DNA of 64,000 nucleotides, taken from positions 11,885,160-11,949,159 of the forward strand of contig JAULJL010000021.1 of the NCBI GenBank assembly GCA_030761205.1, given 5' to 3'. Source of the DNA: Fremontodendron californicum. Its lineage: Eukaryota; Streptophyta; Magnoliopsida; Malvales; Malvaceae. A program made the translations under genes and the position numbers. This document shows, in pieces, positions 22,973 to 35,300 of the stretch (within the stretch, counting starts at the first letter, position 1; every line of letters begins with the position of its first letter). Below the pieces are notes generated by a model. The model saw only the letters and a list, made by a program, of their open reading frames with translations. It had not been told where the DNA came from and did no database searches.

Positions 22973-23931
22973 GGGATAATGTCATGAATGACCCTTGAAG
23001 TTTATCAAACTTTATCAATGTAGTACATGTACTTTAAAAATATCTATTTTGGTACTTAAAGTTTACACTCCGTATGCTATTGTAGTACCTGTCAGTAACA
23101 CCATTAAAAATTGATGACGTGACTTTTGTATCCAATGAAAATTTGACACGTGGCGTCATATAACGATGCCAAGTGTACTAACTAAAAAATTATTAATTTA
23201 ATTTTAAAAATAAAAAATAGTATTATTTTAAAATATAATGCTGACATATGGCATCATATAATGATGCCACGTGTATTAACTTAAAAAAATTAATAAAAAA
23301 ATTTAAAAAATAAAAAATTTTAAAATTTTAAAAAAATTTAAAAATTTAAAGAAATATAAAAAAATTAAAAAAATTAATTTGATATTTAATTTTTTATTTT
23401 TTAATAAATATTTTTTAAAAGAATAAAAATAATTTCATAATTTACTTTTTGTAATTTTCAAAAATAACTTTTTAACTTTTTTTTAAAAAAAATTAGATAT
23501 TATAAATGATTTAATATTTAATTTTAAAATATTATATATTTTAAAAATAATTTTAGTTAAATATTTTAATTTTGTTATTTTAAAAATTTTGAATTTAAAA
23601 AATAGAATTTAATTTAAAAAAATGTAATTTTAAATTTTATTATTATTTTAATATAATTTTTTAATTTTTTTAAAAAAGTAGATATTAATTTTTAAAATAT
23701 TATTTATTTATTTTTTAAATTTGTTTTCCTTTTTTTTTTTTACAAAAATTTAGATATTAATTTCTAAAAAATCAAATGATGCCACGTGTCATCACCTGAT
23801 TGGTCAATGCCACATCATCATCTATATTTAACGGTGTTAAGTCAAAGTATCACATTGATACACGGTTTGATAGTACAGGTACTACTTTGACAAATTTGAT
23901 AAACTTCAAGAACTATTCATTACATTATCCC
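22973..23931. mobile_element. Long-TIR Mutator-like MITE
   Basis: The outer ~50 bp are inverted repeats: GGGATAATGTCATGAATGAC at the left and, reverse-complemented, GGGATAATGTAATGAATAGT at the right, both followed by TTGAAGTTTATCAAA and GTAGTAC. Flanking 9-mers AAAATGTAA and AAATAGTAA agree at seven of nine. The interior is AT-rich with GCCACGTGT words; no transposase. Confidence 0.8.
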
Positions 23932-26900
23932 AAATAGTAATTAAAAAAGTGAGATGTGTGTTAATTTCATAATCGCACTTACGAAATTAAAAAATTTGAT
24001 GACTAATGTATCAAAAGCCAACTCTATCCTTTATAATGTCTCAAATATATGTCTTCTATCTATACTCTATAGTGTTATTTAATAAATTTATCTATTATTT
24101 TTTTCTCATTTTACAATTTTTTTTTAATTAGTCTAAAGAGCTATTATCCCTTTTGAATGTACAAAAAAGGGTATTATCATATTTTAATTGGGCTAAATAT
24201 TCCATAGGGTTGATAGGATAGCTTCTTTTTTTTTGTGTGCAAAATCCCCTTGTCAAAAAGCAGCATTACATTCCATTAGAGTATGCTTTTATGGTATAGT
24301 ATCTGCTCTATTCAATTGCAACATTTTCCTCTTTAAGAGTCAAAAAGAAAACCTAAGCTAATTCTCCTATAGGCAAAGTAGATTTTTTTTTTCTTTCAAC
24401 CTAATCAAAACATTGATTAAAAAATCTGATCGGTCGGATGGATTGAATTTGTAAAAAACTGATTTTATATGTATTTTTTTTTATTTTTTTCAAAATTTTA
24501 TTTGCAATTAATCAGATTTGAACCTTTAACCTCTTAATTTTATATTAAAGATCATACTATTAAGCCAAATACATATTTTTGTTAATTCTTAACTATATTT
24601 AACATTAAACTTAATGTTTAAATATTAAAAAAAGCTTTATCATACCGGCCGGTCCAACTGATTGAATCAATTAGACCAAGAATTGAAAATTTGACGGGTT
24701 CAATCTCCGATCCGATTTTTGTAACCTTGAACCAAAAAATTCCTAGCTGCAGAATAAACATGTCCCTTTTTTTTTATCTGTTTTGATTTTGTAAAATAAA
24801 AAATAATTTGCCATGTCCAAAATTTCTACCATGATTAAATAAAAGTTAACAATCTTTTTTTAAATATGATTTTGAGAATAAGATGACATTTTTATAAAGT
24901 TTTCAAAAAAAAAAAGGTTTGGGGTTTAGGTTTAGATTTTTTTTTTTTGGGTACATAAATTCGAAGCTAGAGGACACATGTAAGTTTAGGGTTAGTTTAT
25001 TTTGTGAATAATGATTTTTGAAAAATTATTTTTAAAAAAAGTGGATTTATTTTTGGAAATTTTTTTGTTGTTGTTGTTGTTGTTTTGATGATTCTATGAC
25101 AAATATTTTTTGTTGTTTGATTATTTTTTTTGAAAATTCTGCATTGTTACAAAAATAATGATTTTTCTCAAACTATTAAAAATAAATATTGCAATATTTA
25201 TCTAAACAACAACAATAATAATAATAATAATAAAATACTTAGCAAAATAATAATAATAATAAAATACCCTGGTGGCATTCGAATGCCCTGATTTAAAACA
25301 TTCAATTTTTTGAGTTTTTTTCACGCTTCGAAAATGTGTTACGCTATTCAAGATGATAAGATATTTTTTGAAAAATAAATTAATTTTTCATTGATTCAAA
25401 ATTTATTTTTCGTTAATTAAATTATTTTTTTCAAATTAAATATTAAAATATATAAAAATTATTTTTCTGAAATCATTTTATGGATCCTTAGTTTAAGATT
25501 AAAACGGGCCATTAATAAGACAACCTAAAACCACCTCTGTCTAGATGAACAACGAACGCCACTAGTTTACATATACATTTTGATATTGAAGTGGAATTGT
25601 TGACCCTTTTATATTGTATCATAGATTTCTTCCTTTGTGGTCTTTTTAAAGGTATTAGTATTTGTTATCATGTATGATGACATGTGAATATTCGTTTATT
25701 TATTTATTTTTGAATATATAATTATAGATTTTAAAAATAAATAAATAAAATATATATTAACTAAAATTTTCATTAACATATAAAGTTTGTTTATTGTGCA
25801 AATTATTATAAAATTAGTTATTTTTACTATTAATGCAAAATTAAATAAGAAACTAAAAAAAAAAATCAAACTTTAATTTTTTTTATATTAAATAAATTGA
25901 TTAACTTTTTAAAGTTAGTGAAAAAATTAGAACTTTTAAATAAACTAATTCCATATAAACTTTTTATTTTATTTATTTATTATCAAATTAATTCATTTAA
26001 CGAAAGTGTTTTAATGAGATAATTCTTATTAATAAAAAAATATTTATAATGGTAAATCAGAAGTTTAATGAATAATAATAACTATTTTCATCATTTCAAA
26101 TTTTTTTTCACATTCTTACTTTTATATATATTATAGATTAAAGATAAAGTTTGTTAAAAAATGCCAAGATCATGTAATTTTTATCAACACACTAATCTTA
26201 ATTAAATTAAAGCTAGACTCAAATTTTATCCTAAGAATAAATAAGGTTATGATTATAATTACTTGAATTGTAATTATAACAATTCATAACATAAGAAAAC
26301 TTGATTATAATTAATAGCACATTATATCTTTCATAGATCATGCCCAATGCTAGATGGAAATTCCCTAACATTTGGATGACTTATAACTCAATTAAATTAT
26401 ATTATGAATTATTCCTATAATTCAATATAAATGCGGAATAAAACTTACAAGATTGTTTGATGAAAAATGTCTTAATTTACTGATAAAAACAAAATCACAA
26501 ATGTGAAAATTATCCTTTTAAGTCACAGCTTAAGTTCCTCTTGAAATTGCAGAAAATCTTTCTTATTTGAGAGAATTGCTAAGAACACTTATATTCTTTT
26601 TCTTTTGTATGACCGAATTAATAAATAAAAAAATCTAAATGGAATTCGGGTACCACCCGTAATGGACAGATCCGATTCCAACATTATATATTTTTTTAAT
26701 ATATATAGATCATTATCATAAACCGTTAAAAAATACTATAACTAAATTAATTATCTTTTGAAATAATTTTTCTATCATGTCAAATTTTTATTTAGTGAAT
26801 CAAACGTAAAGCTTTTGATACAGCAAGTTTATGAAAATTTACCTTTCAAAATCGTTTATATGTGCACACGAGCCAACTACTGCAGCAAACATGCATATAG

Positions 26901-27472
26901 CCAATGAGTTGCAACTTTAAGGATTTTAGGCTCCACTTTTACGGCTGATTTCACATTCCCTTCAAACTAAATTCGACAATTCGTGTATTCGTATTATATT
27001 CATATTTTTATCGTGTTATAATCGTATTTAAAATATTTTATATTTATATAAATTTTGATGTGTTAATAATTTGTATTATATAAATTTTGACATATTTATG
27101 TATTCGTATTTTATCTATTTTTTTTTGTGTCATGTTTTATTTATTTTTTTCGTGTCGTATTTGTATCATATCCAATATTATCATGTCTATTTCAAACGAC
27201 AAAAATTTGAAGTCTTTGTATTACACAGATTCTAACTGTATAAAAGGTAGTTGCACTAAACATTTTTTTGGCTATCTTAGCTTTTAGCTTTATATCTTCT
27301 TTGTCCAGTCTCTTGTCCCGCATGAATGAAAAAAAAAAAAGAAAAGGGAAAGCCCACATGTAAACAGGAACAGGATATTTCAACTCTTATAAAGAAGCTG
27401 AAGAAACCTGAAAGGCTGAGAAACCCCCCCATTTCCCAACTTGTCCCTCTGATTTAGACCTTGGCAAAGCAA
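23932..27472. other. Intergenic AT-rich DNA upstream of the DUF1635 gene
   Basis: No gene seen. Contains a decayed element related to 42360-42800 at about 24400-24735 (CTGATCGGTCGGATGG .. CTCCGATCCGATTTTTG), (GTT)n at about 25064-25086, (AAT)n near 25212-25260, and a 'TTCGTGTATTCGTATT' repeat at about 26970-27195. A TTATAAAG at about 27387 is a possible TATA box for the next gene. Confidence 0.4.
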
Positions 27473-28609
27473 TGGAAGACCAATGCAGTTCACTCAGCTG
27501 GGCATATTGCTATCAGGAAGAGGTAAGGGACTCTTTAGGGTTGTTTGTTTAGGCCTGCTTGCTTTCACTAGGGTCTGAAATTGTTTTCTTGTTTTACTAT
27601 TGTACTTTTGGGTAGAGATTTAAATAACGATTGCAATACAACGTTATAGTCGTTATTTTACGGTTTCGGCTCTCTTTTCCGCCGATATTTATCACAATTT
27701 ACGTCTATAACTACAATAAACGCACGTTGCGACCGCTATTTTACGGTTTCAACTCTCTCCTCCGTCGATATTTATCATAATTTACGTCCGTAACCGCAAT
27801 AAATGCTACCACCGCAATTTTCATGCTTTTGGGGTTGTAAAAAAGTGTTTAGTTTCTAACTTTTTTTCTTCTGCAATTGACAGGGAATGGAAGAGTTAAA
27901 GCAAACTCTCTTGTTTGCAACCTTGGAGCTAGAGACAACACTAATATCAGCCAAGGAGGAGATTACAAGAAGAGAGTTTGAATTGATTCATCTCAAAGAT
28001 GTTCTAAGCAGGATTATGAAAGAGAGAGATGAAGCTCAAGGTAGATGCCAGAAGCTTATGTTTGAGAAATTCATACTTCAGCAACAATTACAACAGAAAG
28101 AACAGCAACAAGTGCAAGAAATTGCTTCACTTTCTGGTCTTTCTAGCAGTGAAGAAGATGAATCAAAACCTGGTGATCACTCGAATTCGTCCCCGAGTTT
28201 AGACTCGAATTATGCTCCGGTGAATCTACCAACACAACTACAATCATCAGTACTTCCTCAAGAGGCTTTAAAAATGGCAGCTAACAGGCCACTTCCAGAG
28301 AAAGGAAAGCTGCTGCAGGCCGTGAAAGATGCTGGTCCACTCTTGCAGAACCTTCTCTTGGCCGGACCGCTTCCTCAATGGCAGCATCCGCCTCCTCAAC
28401 TTACCTCCGTCGACATTCCACCGGTGGCGCCGGCCATCTCTTCCCCTACGCAGCATCTCATACAACAAGACTCTTTCAACAATAATCTTAATGGTTGTTT
28501 AAGCAAGAAGAGGGGTTTAGAGAACTATGAAGGCTCTGATTCTTCTCCTAAAACCAAGTACCAGAAAGGTTGTTGTTCTCCATTGAACAATGCCAATTGC
28601 TTCCCTTAA
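27473..28609 (+). CDS. DUF1635 family coiled-coil protein, two exons
   Basis: Exon 1 (27473-27523) encodes MEDQCSSLSWAYCYQEE. Exon 2 (27884-28609) begins GMEELKQTLLFATLELETTL. The join is phase 0 with GT..AG ends and gives 258 residues. Residues ~19-95 form a heptad-rich coiled coil (ISAKEEITRREFELIHLKDV, SRIMKERDEAQGRCQKLM) ending in a Gln-rich tract. A Ser/acidic region follows, then the conserved block PEKGKLLQAVKDAGPLLQ and LLLAGPLPQWQHPPPQL typical of plant DUF1635 proteins. The C-terminus is low complexity. The biochemical role of the family is not established. No signal peptide or membrane segment is visible, so I infer a soluble intracellular protein. An internal ATG at 27887 could start a 240-residue form, but the exon 1 join is conserved in style with the family. 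Confidence 0.85.
27615..27826. repeat. Repeat of the GGATTTAAAT family in the DUF1635 intron
   Basis: Starts AGATTTAAATAACGATTGCA and carries two internal units with TATTTTACGGTTTC and CGATATTTATCA(C/T)AATTTACG. It is related to 28743-28914 and 41255-41393. The right end is truncated. It occupies over half of the intron. Confidence 0.6.
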
Positions 28610-28742
28610 TTCTCTAAAATTGCCATCCCTTTTCATGTTGTTAACATAAAAAGGGTAAATTAGCATGAATTAGATGGCCTTTTTATTTGCCAATTCAGAA
28701 TTTTGTACACTAGTTTTTGCCTTACGAATCAAATATATCGAA

Positions 28743-28914
28743 GGATTTAAATAGCGTTCGCAACGCGATGCTACAGTTGTTATTTAATAGTTTTGGCTTT
28801 TTTATCAATATTCACGACGATATTTATCGTAATTGATCACGGTAACATTCATTACGTCTGCAATCACGATAAACAAAGCGATCCAAAACGCGTCCATGAG
28901 CGTAATTTAAATCC
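28743..28914. mobile_element. MITE of the GGATTTAAAT family downstream of the DUF1635 gene
   Basis: Ends GGATTTAAATAGCGTTCGC and GAGCGTAATTTAAATCC are inverted repeats. The interior shares GATATTTATCGTAATTGA and AACATTCATTACGTCTGCAA with the copy at 41255-41393. Confidence 0.7.
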
Positions 28915-29685
28915 CTATTCCTTACTACCCTAGCCTCCAATGTTGGATAGAGACTTAAAATGTCTTTAATTTATGCATGACTTTCCTAATTATATATGTA
29001 AATGAATGGAATCCGAAATGAAGTTCCAAAATTTCCAGATGTAGCCAAGTTTGAGAAGATTGTATGTTTCAATTAAATAAATGTTGTGCCTTGTGATCTC
29101 ATGGCATTTCATTTCATTTTTTTTTTCTTTCTTTTGGTTATATTAAAATTGGTTAATGATGAAAAGTATGACCAAACAAAGCAATCATAGATTTCTTTTT
29201 TCATTCCATGAAGATGAAGCACACCTACCATCCAGGTGAATGTCTGCCATTAAAAGCACAACTAATCAGATATCACTAGCTATCATTACCTATGTTACTC
29301 CGATTTTTTATTTTTTAAAAATATTCGTGTTTGACACCAATGTACAACACATATTCGGATATAATATGGGTATGATCCTTCAAATATATAAAAAAAAAAA
29401 ATTAAAAATAAACGTACTTGTATCAAACATATATCCGACACTTACTTCCGAATTCAAGTAACATAAATAATGACTAATCAAAAACTAAGTTTGAAAAATT
29501 AGACAAAAAACCCTTTAAAGATAATGGTTTGCTTCACATGGAGGGGTCAAGGTCATTGTTTGCTTTAAGACAATTGATGCAGCAATTTCATCAAAGTATA
29601 TATGAACTAAATTAAAGATGTTTATTGATTTTGCTTTCAATGGGAGATTTAGCCATAATCATGCAGGCCACATGCTGGTTAGCAC
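28915..29685. other. Intergenic DNA after the DUF1635 gene
   Basis: No gene seen. Includes a GCTATGTTACTC-family MITE at 29290-29466 (CTATGTTACTCCGATTTTTT .. CAAGTAACATAAA). Confidence 0.5.
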
Positions 29686-30580
29686 AAGATTCACTGGTAA
29701 AAAGGTCCCACACGTTTTCCAGGGTCTACCAATGTATCAGACTCATGGATTGGCCCAATTTCGACTGAAATATTATTTATATTGGTCTAAAAGAGAATAA
29801 CAAAAATGACTAGTGATTCAAAGCTGTGTGTATCAAATGTCTTCTGTTAGCCAGACCAACTGTTTTTCTTAACCATATTTAGGTTGTGCTTTGGCTTGGA
29901 ACTAAATAAGTAACCATGGCTGATGTTAACAAAATAGTTCAATTATTATATTTAAATTTTAATATATTTTTTTATTTATAAATTGGATAAATGATTGATA
30001 GATTTATATGCAAGTTCAAGTGTAGAAGAAAAGATTAGAACAGCTACAACCCAATGAATAATAAAACACTGTATGAACAAATATTAAAAATGAAAATTAT
30101 TTTCACGGTTCGAATTCGGAAACTCTGATATAATGTTAAATTGAATAATCAATTATTCCAAAAATTTAAATTGATAAAAAATTATATTTAAGTTCCAAGA
30201 AGTGAGATTGTAAACCAGTCTAAATACTACAAGGAAACTTACAGATAGACCCGACAATATTGAACACGATAAGATTACATGATACGAAAAAAATAATTAA
30301 AACACGACATGACACGACATGACATGAATACACAAATATGTAAAAATCTATATAACATAAATTATTAACACATCAAAACTTATATAAATATAAAATATTT
30401 TAAACAAAATTATAACAAAAAAAAACTTACACAAATATAATATAAATATAAGAATTATCATGTCTACTATATGTAGCCAATCATCTCCTTAACCTGATTT
30501 TCTGAAAATTTTATCCTCTTTAATTCCATTAATTTTTTGTTTTACCTGTTACTGCAATTGAATGGGCAAAATTGTCAGCT
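29686..30580. repeat. Copy of the DC1 type II upstream region, interrupted
   Basis: Aligns with 55080-55430 upstream of the intact DC1 gene. Shared phrases include AAAGCTGTGTGTATCAAAT, GGAACTAAATAAGTAA, GAGATTGTAAACCAGTCTAA and GTAGCCAATCATCTCCTTA. No DC1 coding sequence adjoins it. A repeat (about 30245-30469, ends TAGACCCGACAATATT and AATTATCATGTCTA) interrupts the match and is absent from the 55-kb copy. Confidence 0.75.
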
Positions 30581-31735
30581 TATCAGTTATCATAGTTTTT
30601 TTTTTTTTTTTTTATTTTTTATGGATGAATATGTAACTTGACAGACAAAGAAACAAATGGAATTCTGTAGTACTCTTGAAAAGATTGATATCCAACCATT
30701 TTAAATTAACTGCATCTGCATTTGAAGGGCAGAAATTGGCAGGCAACAAGATGACTGTACTTAGCCTAGACAATCTAATAATAAAAGTTGTCAGTCACAC
30801 CTAATTTCAGTCCATGTTCAGTGGCTTGGTAAGGTTCTTCAGATTTTCTTATTAAGCTAAAACTCTGTAGTCTGCAGCATCAAATGACTTGAAATGAACA
30901 TTATAAAAGCTATGTTAAAACATTGGATATGAATATGTATTCGATATGAATATGTTTAAATTTTTTTAAATTTTTAATTTTTGTATATTTAAAAAATTAT
31001 ATTTTATATTCATGTCCGAATATATATCGGATACAGATATCAAAAATATTTTAAGAAATATAAAAAATCCGGATAACAGAACATAAAAGTATTAATTGAA
31101 AACCCAAAGGCAGTTTTGGGAAAATATGGTGTCCATGAACCAACTATGTCAACAAAGATCCCGAAAAAGGAAGGAACAATTTATGGGCATATTGCCTGGG
31201 ATTCAGAATATTTGGGGCAGAGCAAATTTCATAGCTGTTGTCACCAAACGAAAAGAGTTCCATTTTGTCTTGGATTCTTTGGCCTATATTCAACTAATTA
31301 CCACATCAAAAAACAGAATTGCTCCTTTCCGGGCATCTAGCTCTATCTTTTACTTGGGCCTAGTTTAACATTGCTATTAAAAAAAATTTGAGTTAGAATA
31401 AGTTTGGATTAAAAAAAGTGTATTTAAAAAGTATGATGAAAAATGTGGTTTTAACAACTTTTAAGTGTTTGTCATTGCTGTGAAAAAGTATTGTGAGAAA
31501 TTGAAATTTCAAAAAAAAGATATGTTTAAAATAATAAAAGTGTAAATATGTAAGGATAATAAAATCATTTTATCAAAAAGTCAGATTCTAAAACCCAAAA
31601 ACTCCATTTTCTTTTTATTTTTGGTTTGGGTTGCAAAACCATAATTTCAATCGCAAAAGCCAAAAATTTGTACCCGTTTAACATTATGTTTGTAGTGAAA
31701 TAAAACTTTTGACCTCAAAAGCGGTACAACAACAA
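30581..31735. other. Intergenic DNA with a MITE and a GC-richer patch
   Basis: A GCTATGTTACTC-family MITE lies at about 30909-31085. At 31090-31370 base composition rises and short overlapping open frames occur (e.g. starting at 31096 and 31116). I recognise no protein in them and do not call a gene. Confidence 0.4.
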
Positions 31736-32215
31736 TGGCCTTATAAAACTTGGCTATACCTGTAAATGCAGCTTATCAGTATGAAAACTGAAAGCTTAAA
31801 TCCCTTTGACTAGTGAATCTCGGCATAAGCTTAATAGCAAATGGAGCAAAATCTACAGCTTTGAACAATTTTTAGAGCTTGTTTAAGTCCAATTGTGGAA
31901 TGTAAGGGATGATATCTGTATTATTATTATCCGGATTTAAAATATTTTTTAAGTATTCTTATCTGATTTGACACATATTGGAATATAAGTATGAGAGTAT
32001 GATCTTTCAAATATAAAAAAAAAAAAATTAAAATAAGATCCGACTCTCATCCCGAATCTGGATAACAAGGATGGCATTTGGATATCAATTAATGGTGGCC
32101 ACCACTTAGATTTTAGACACTTGATTGTCATGAATTCCTGTTCTAAAAATGGCAACTTTAATGTCATATGAATATGTAAACAGTCTAAATTTAAATGAAT
32201 TACCACTTATTAAAA
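31736..32215. repeat. Copy of the DC1 downstream region
   Basis: Matches 52440-52690 and 61780-62030, which lie downstream (3') of the DC1 type II genes: AAACTGAAAGCTTAAATCCC and TCGGCATAAGCTTAATAGC here, AAGCTGAAAGCTTTAGTTCC and TAGGCATAATTAAGCTAATA there. A GCTATGTTACTC-family MITE (about 31920-32072) is inserted. The rest of this downstream region continues at about 40200, after later insertions. Confidence 0.7.
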
Positions 32216-32374
32216 CCCAAAATAGCATCAAATAGCTATTGAGAAAGCCCATATCAAATGTTGGCTATGATTAACTTTTGGTCCGAGAAGTGTTATTTTG
32301 TCGAATTTAGCGTCAAGTTTCACGGTTCAGATTTGATAATCCGTATATATGGGTAATATTTCGTATTTATATCA

Positions 32375-35300
32375 TGTCGCAACCTAAAAAATAACAAGTC
32401 TCATCGCAAAATTTTATTATTCGTTAAGTGTGACATTAAAAAGAAAGAAAAGTCGACTTAATTCCTCTAGAAAAATGAAAGTTTTGAAAATAACCTTGAA
32501 AAAGATATGGAGTCGCCACCAATCTTTTTTAGCTAGGTGTGATCGGTCACCTATTAAAACCGATTTTATAAAATATTTTAAAATTAATTAAAACATCTTT
32601 TAAAAAACCAATTTCAAGTCTGCGTTTTAAATCAGAGAAATCAAAGAAGCGGGTTCGGGACTTGGTTACGTGTGGGGAAAGATTAGCACCCCTACAACGC
32701 CCGTATAAAACGGTACCTTATTAATCGTGTGTTATCTCAAGTCTCGGTAAAAAGTTAGTTTTAAATTTGATATTTCAAATTAATTTTCAATTTTAAAAAA
32801 AATAATTTCATTTTTAATTGAAAATGATCTGAAAGTTATTAATTCAAATTTTTTCTATATTCCCCAACAAACGTGGCAAAATATAGAAATTTTTATTAAC
32901 TTAAAAAATTTTCCGAATCATTCTCGTTTTAAAGAAGATATTCCGTTATTAACGATAATTGATAATATCCTCCCCAGCAAATCCGGCAGAGAACTCATGA
33001 ATTATTTTAACTCGGGAATATCCTTACTTTATTGAAAATCATCATCTTTTTCAAAACATTTAATTAAATATGAATATGTGTAACATAAATAAAATGACAT
33101 AGCAAAGTCTAAATAATATAATGTAACCTAAATGACATGATATGATTTAAATGGCATAGCATATTCTAAATGAAATGAAATATTCTAAGTCACATGATAT
33201 ATTCTAAATGAAATAAAATATTCTAAGTAACATGATATATTCTATATGAAATGAAATGTCCTAAGTAACATAATATATTCTACATGAAATGAAATGACCT
33301 AGGTAACATAATATATTATATATGAAATGAAATAAGTTAAATGACATGACAAATATAAATGATATGGCATATAATCAAAATGATATAAAACATAAAATAA
33401 TGCTATCATATAATATGCATGAAAATAAAAATAATAATGCATGAACATAGTATATGCTAAATAATATGACAAAAATAGCTAAATAAAAAGCATAGGATAT
33501 CATGAAATATTCAAAACCATATAACAATTAACATAATATCAAAAATTTAAATCAAAGATAATAACACCATCATGAAAATTGACATAGCAAAAATCACATA
33601 TTATATAGTATGCATGAACATGGAAAATGCAATGCATGAGAATGTTTTTTTTCCTTTAGTTAAGAAAATCTGTATATCTAAAAAGATATCCGGCAATCTT
33701 AGGAAAATATATCAAATTAAATATTTTAAAACCAAAATACTTTGTGATTGTTTGAAAACAATTTTGAAAAGCTTAGATTAAAAATAAAAACTTAGCTAAA
33801 CCCCTTTTAAAATGGCTCTAATTTTTTAAGTTTAAAATCTCGGACTTGACCACCATTAACCCAAGATTTAAAAAAATCATTTTTAGAGTTTAAAAAGGCT
33901 TAAAAACTACCCTAAGTCAGTAGCTAAACTTCCTAATCAGTCCCCTCTACTTAACCAAAACATAAAGGTGATTTTCCTTCAAATTCAATTATGCCTCTAC
34001 TGTCCAGTTTTAAAGCACGATTTTTACTCTATTTTTAAAAATTAGAAAAAAAACTAAAATAAATATTGGAGACTCAGGACATGTAAAACTACACGGAAAC
34101 AAATCGGCTTAATTTTCTGATTAAAGATGACTGCCCAAAAAAATCTGAAAAGTACGAGTACTGGGTGAAAAAACTGTTTTGCCCAAACACATTTTTTTGC
34201 CTTTGATAAAATCATTTAAAAATCAAAGTAAAAATATTAGAGACTCTCCTAAGGACTCACAAACAGTAGCTAACATTTTTGAAAAGTTAGGCAAAAATTG
34301 GCTAAGTAAAAATCACAAAGGTAGAATAATCAATTTGACAACTCTTTAATTTTCCACAAGTATGCTCAAAATGAGCATGACTTTGAACCATTGATTGGTC
34401 TAAGTCATAAATCATGTGGCAAAGACATGAAATGCATGAAAAATACAGCAAATATGATGCATGAAATGCATGATTTAAAAACCTAAATGACATAAAAAAT
34501 GCAAGGCATCAATAAAATGACCTAGACCTAAATGAACTTGCATGACATTTAATGCAACCTAGTTCTAAAATGCATGAATATGCATGGCAAAACAAACCAA
34601 TCCTAAACCTAAAAAATGCATGGCAATAACACAAACATATGGCATGTTTAAACAAAATACACAACCAAATATCATGAAAATGCAAACCTATCAACTAACA
34701 TAACAAAAATGCACACACAAAGCATACAATATGAGGGTGGCTGAATGGTCCCATGCTTAAAATGAGCATGGCATTTTCATAAACACATGATATACTAACA
34801 TGCTTAGCTAAAGAATAACACTCAAATCATGCAAATATAAAGTAAAGGTATGAAAACCAATAGGCATTTTCACAAACACATGGATTACAAAATATAAAAA
34901 CATAAACAAACTTAAATATTTTGAAAATAGAAAATCAAAAATGTAAGACAAGTAAAATAAACATGATAACAAGATAATAGACTCAAAAATAGAAACAAGA
35001 AAGCAACCAAATTAAAACATGTTTCATGTTTATGTATTAGAAGAAGATTTAAAGCATCAAAACTTGTTAAATATCAAGAATAACATGAAATAAAAAATGC
35101 AAACAACAACTACCAAAAAACTAGGCCATTCGGCCACCTTAAAAAGAAAAGAAAAGAAAAAAAAAACTTTCAAAAGCTTTTTACAAGAAAGAATCAAGAA
35201 GGAACTTGAAGAAGAATATTAAAAACACTTATTTGAAAAGAAAAATCAAAAGAAACTCACCAAAATAGTAATCAAAACAGCAAATCAAGAATGAAAAATC

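Noticed and set aside
29618..29800. 60-codon frame in the DC1 flank copy
   Set aside because: The corresponding region at 55080-55200 has no matching frame and looks non-coding.
31096..31368. Possible small gene
   Set aside because: Two overlapping frames of similar length, no recognised domain, no clear splice or promoter context. Kept only as a low-interest finding.
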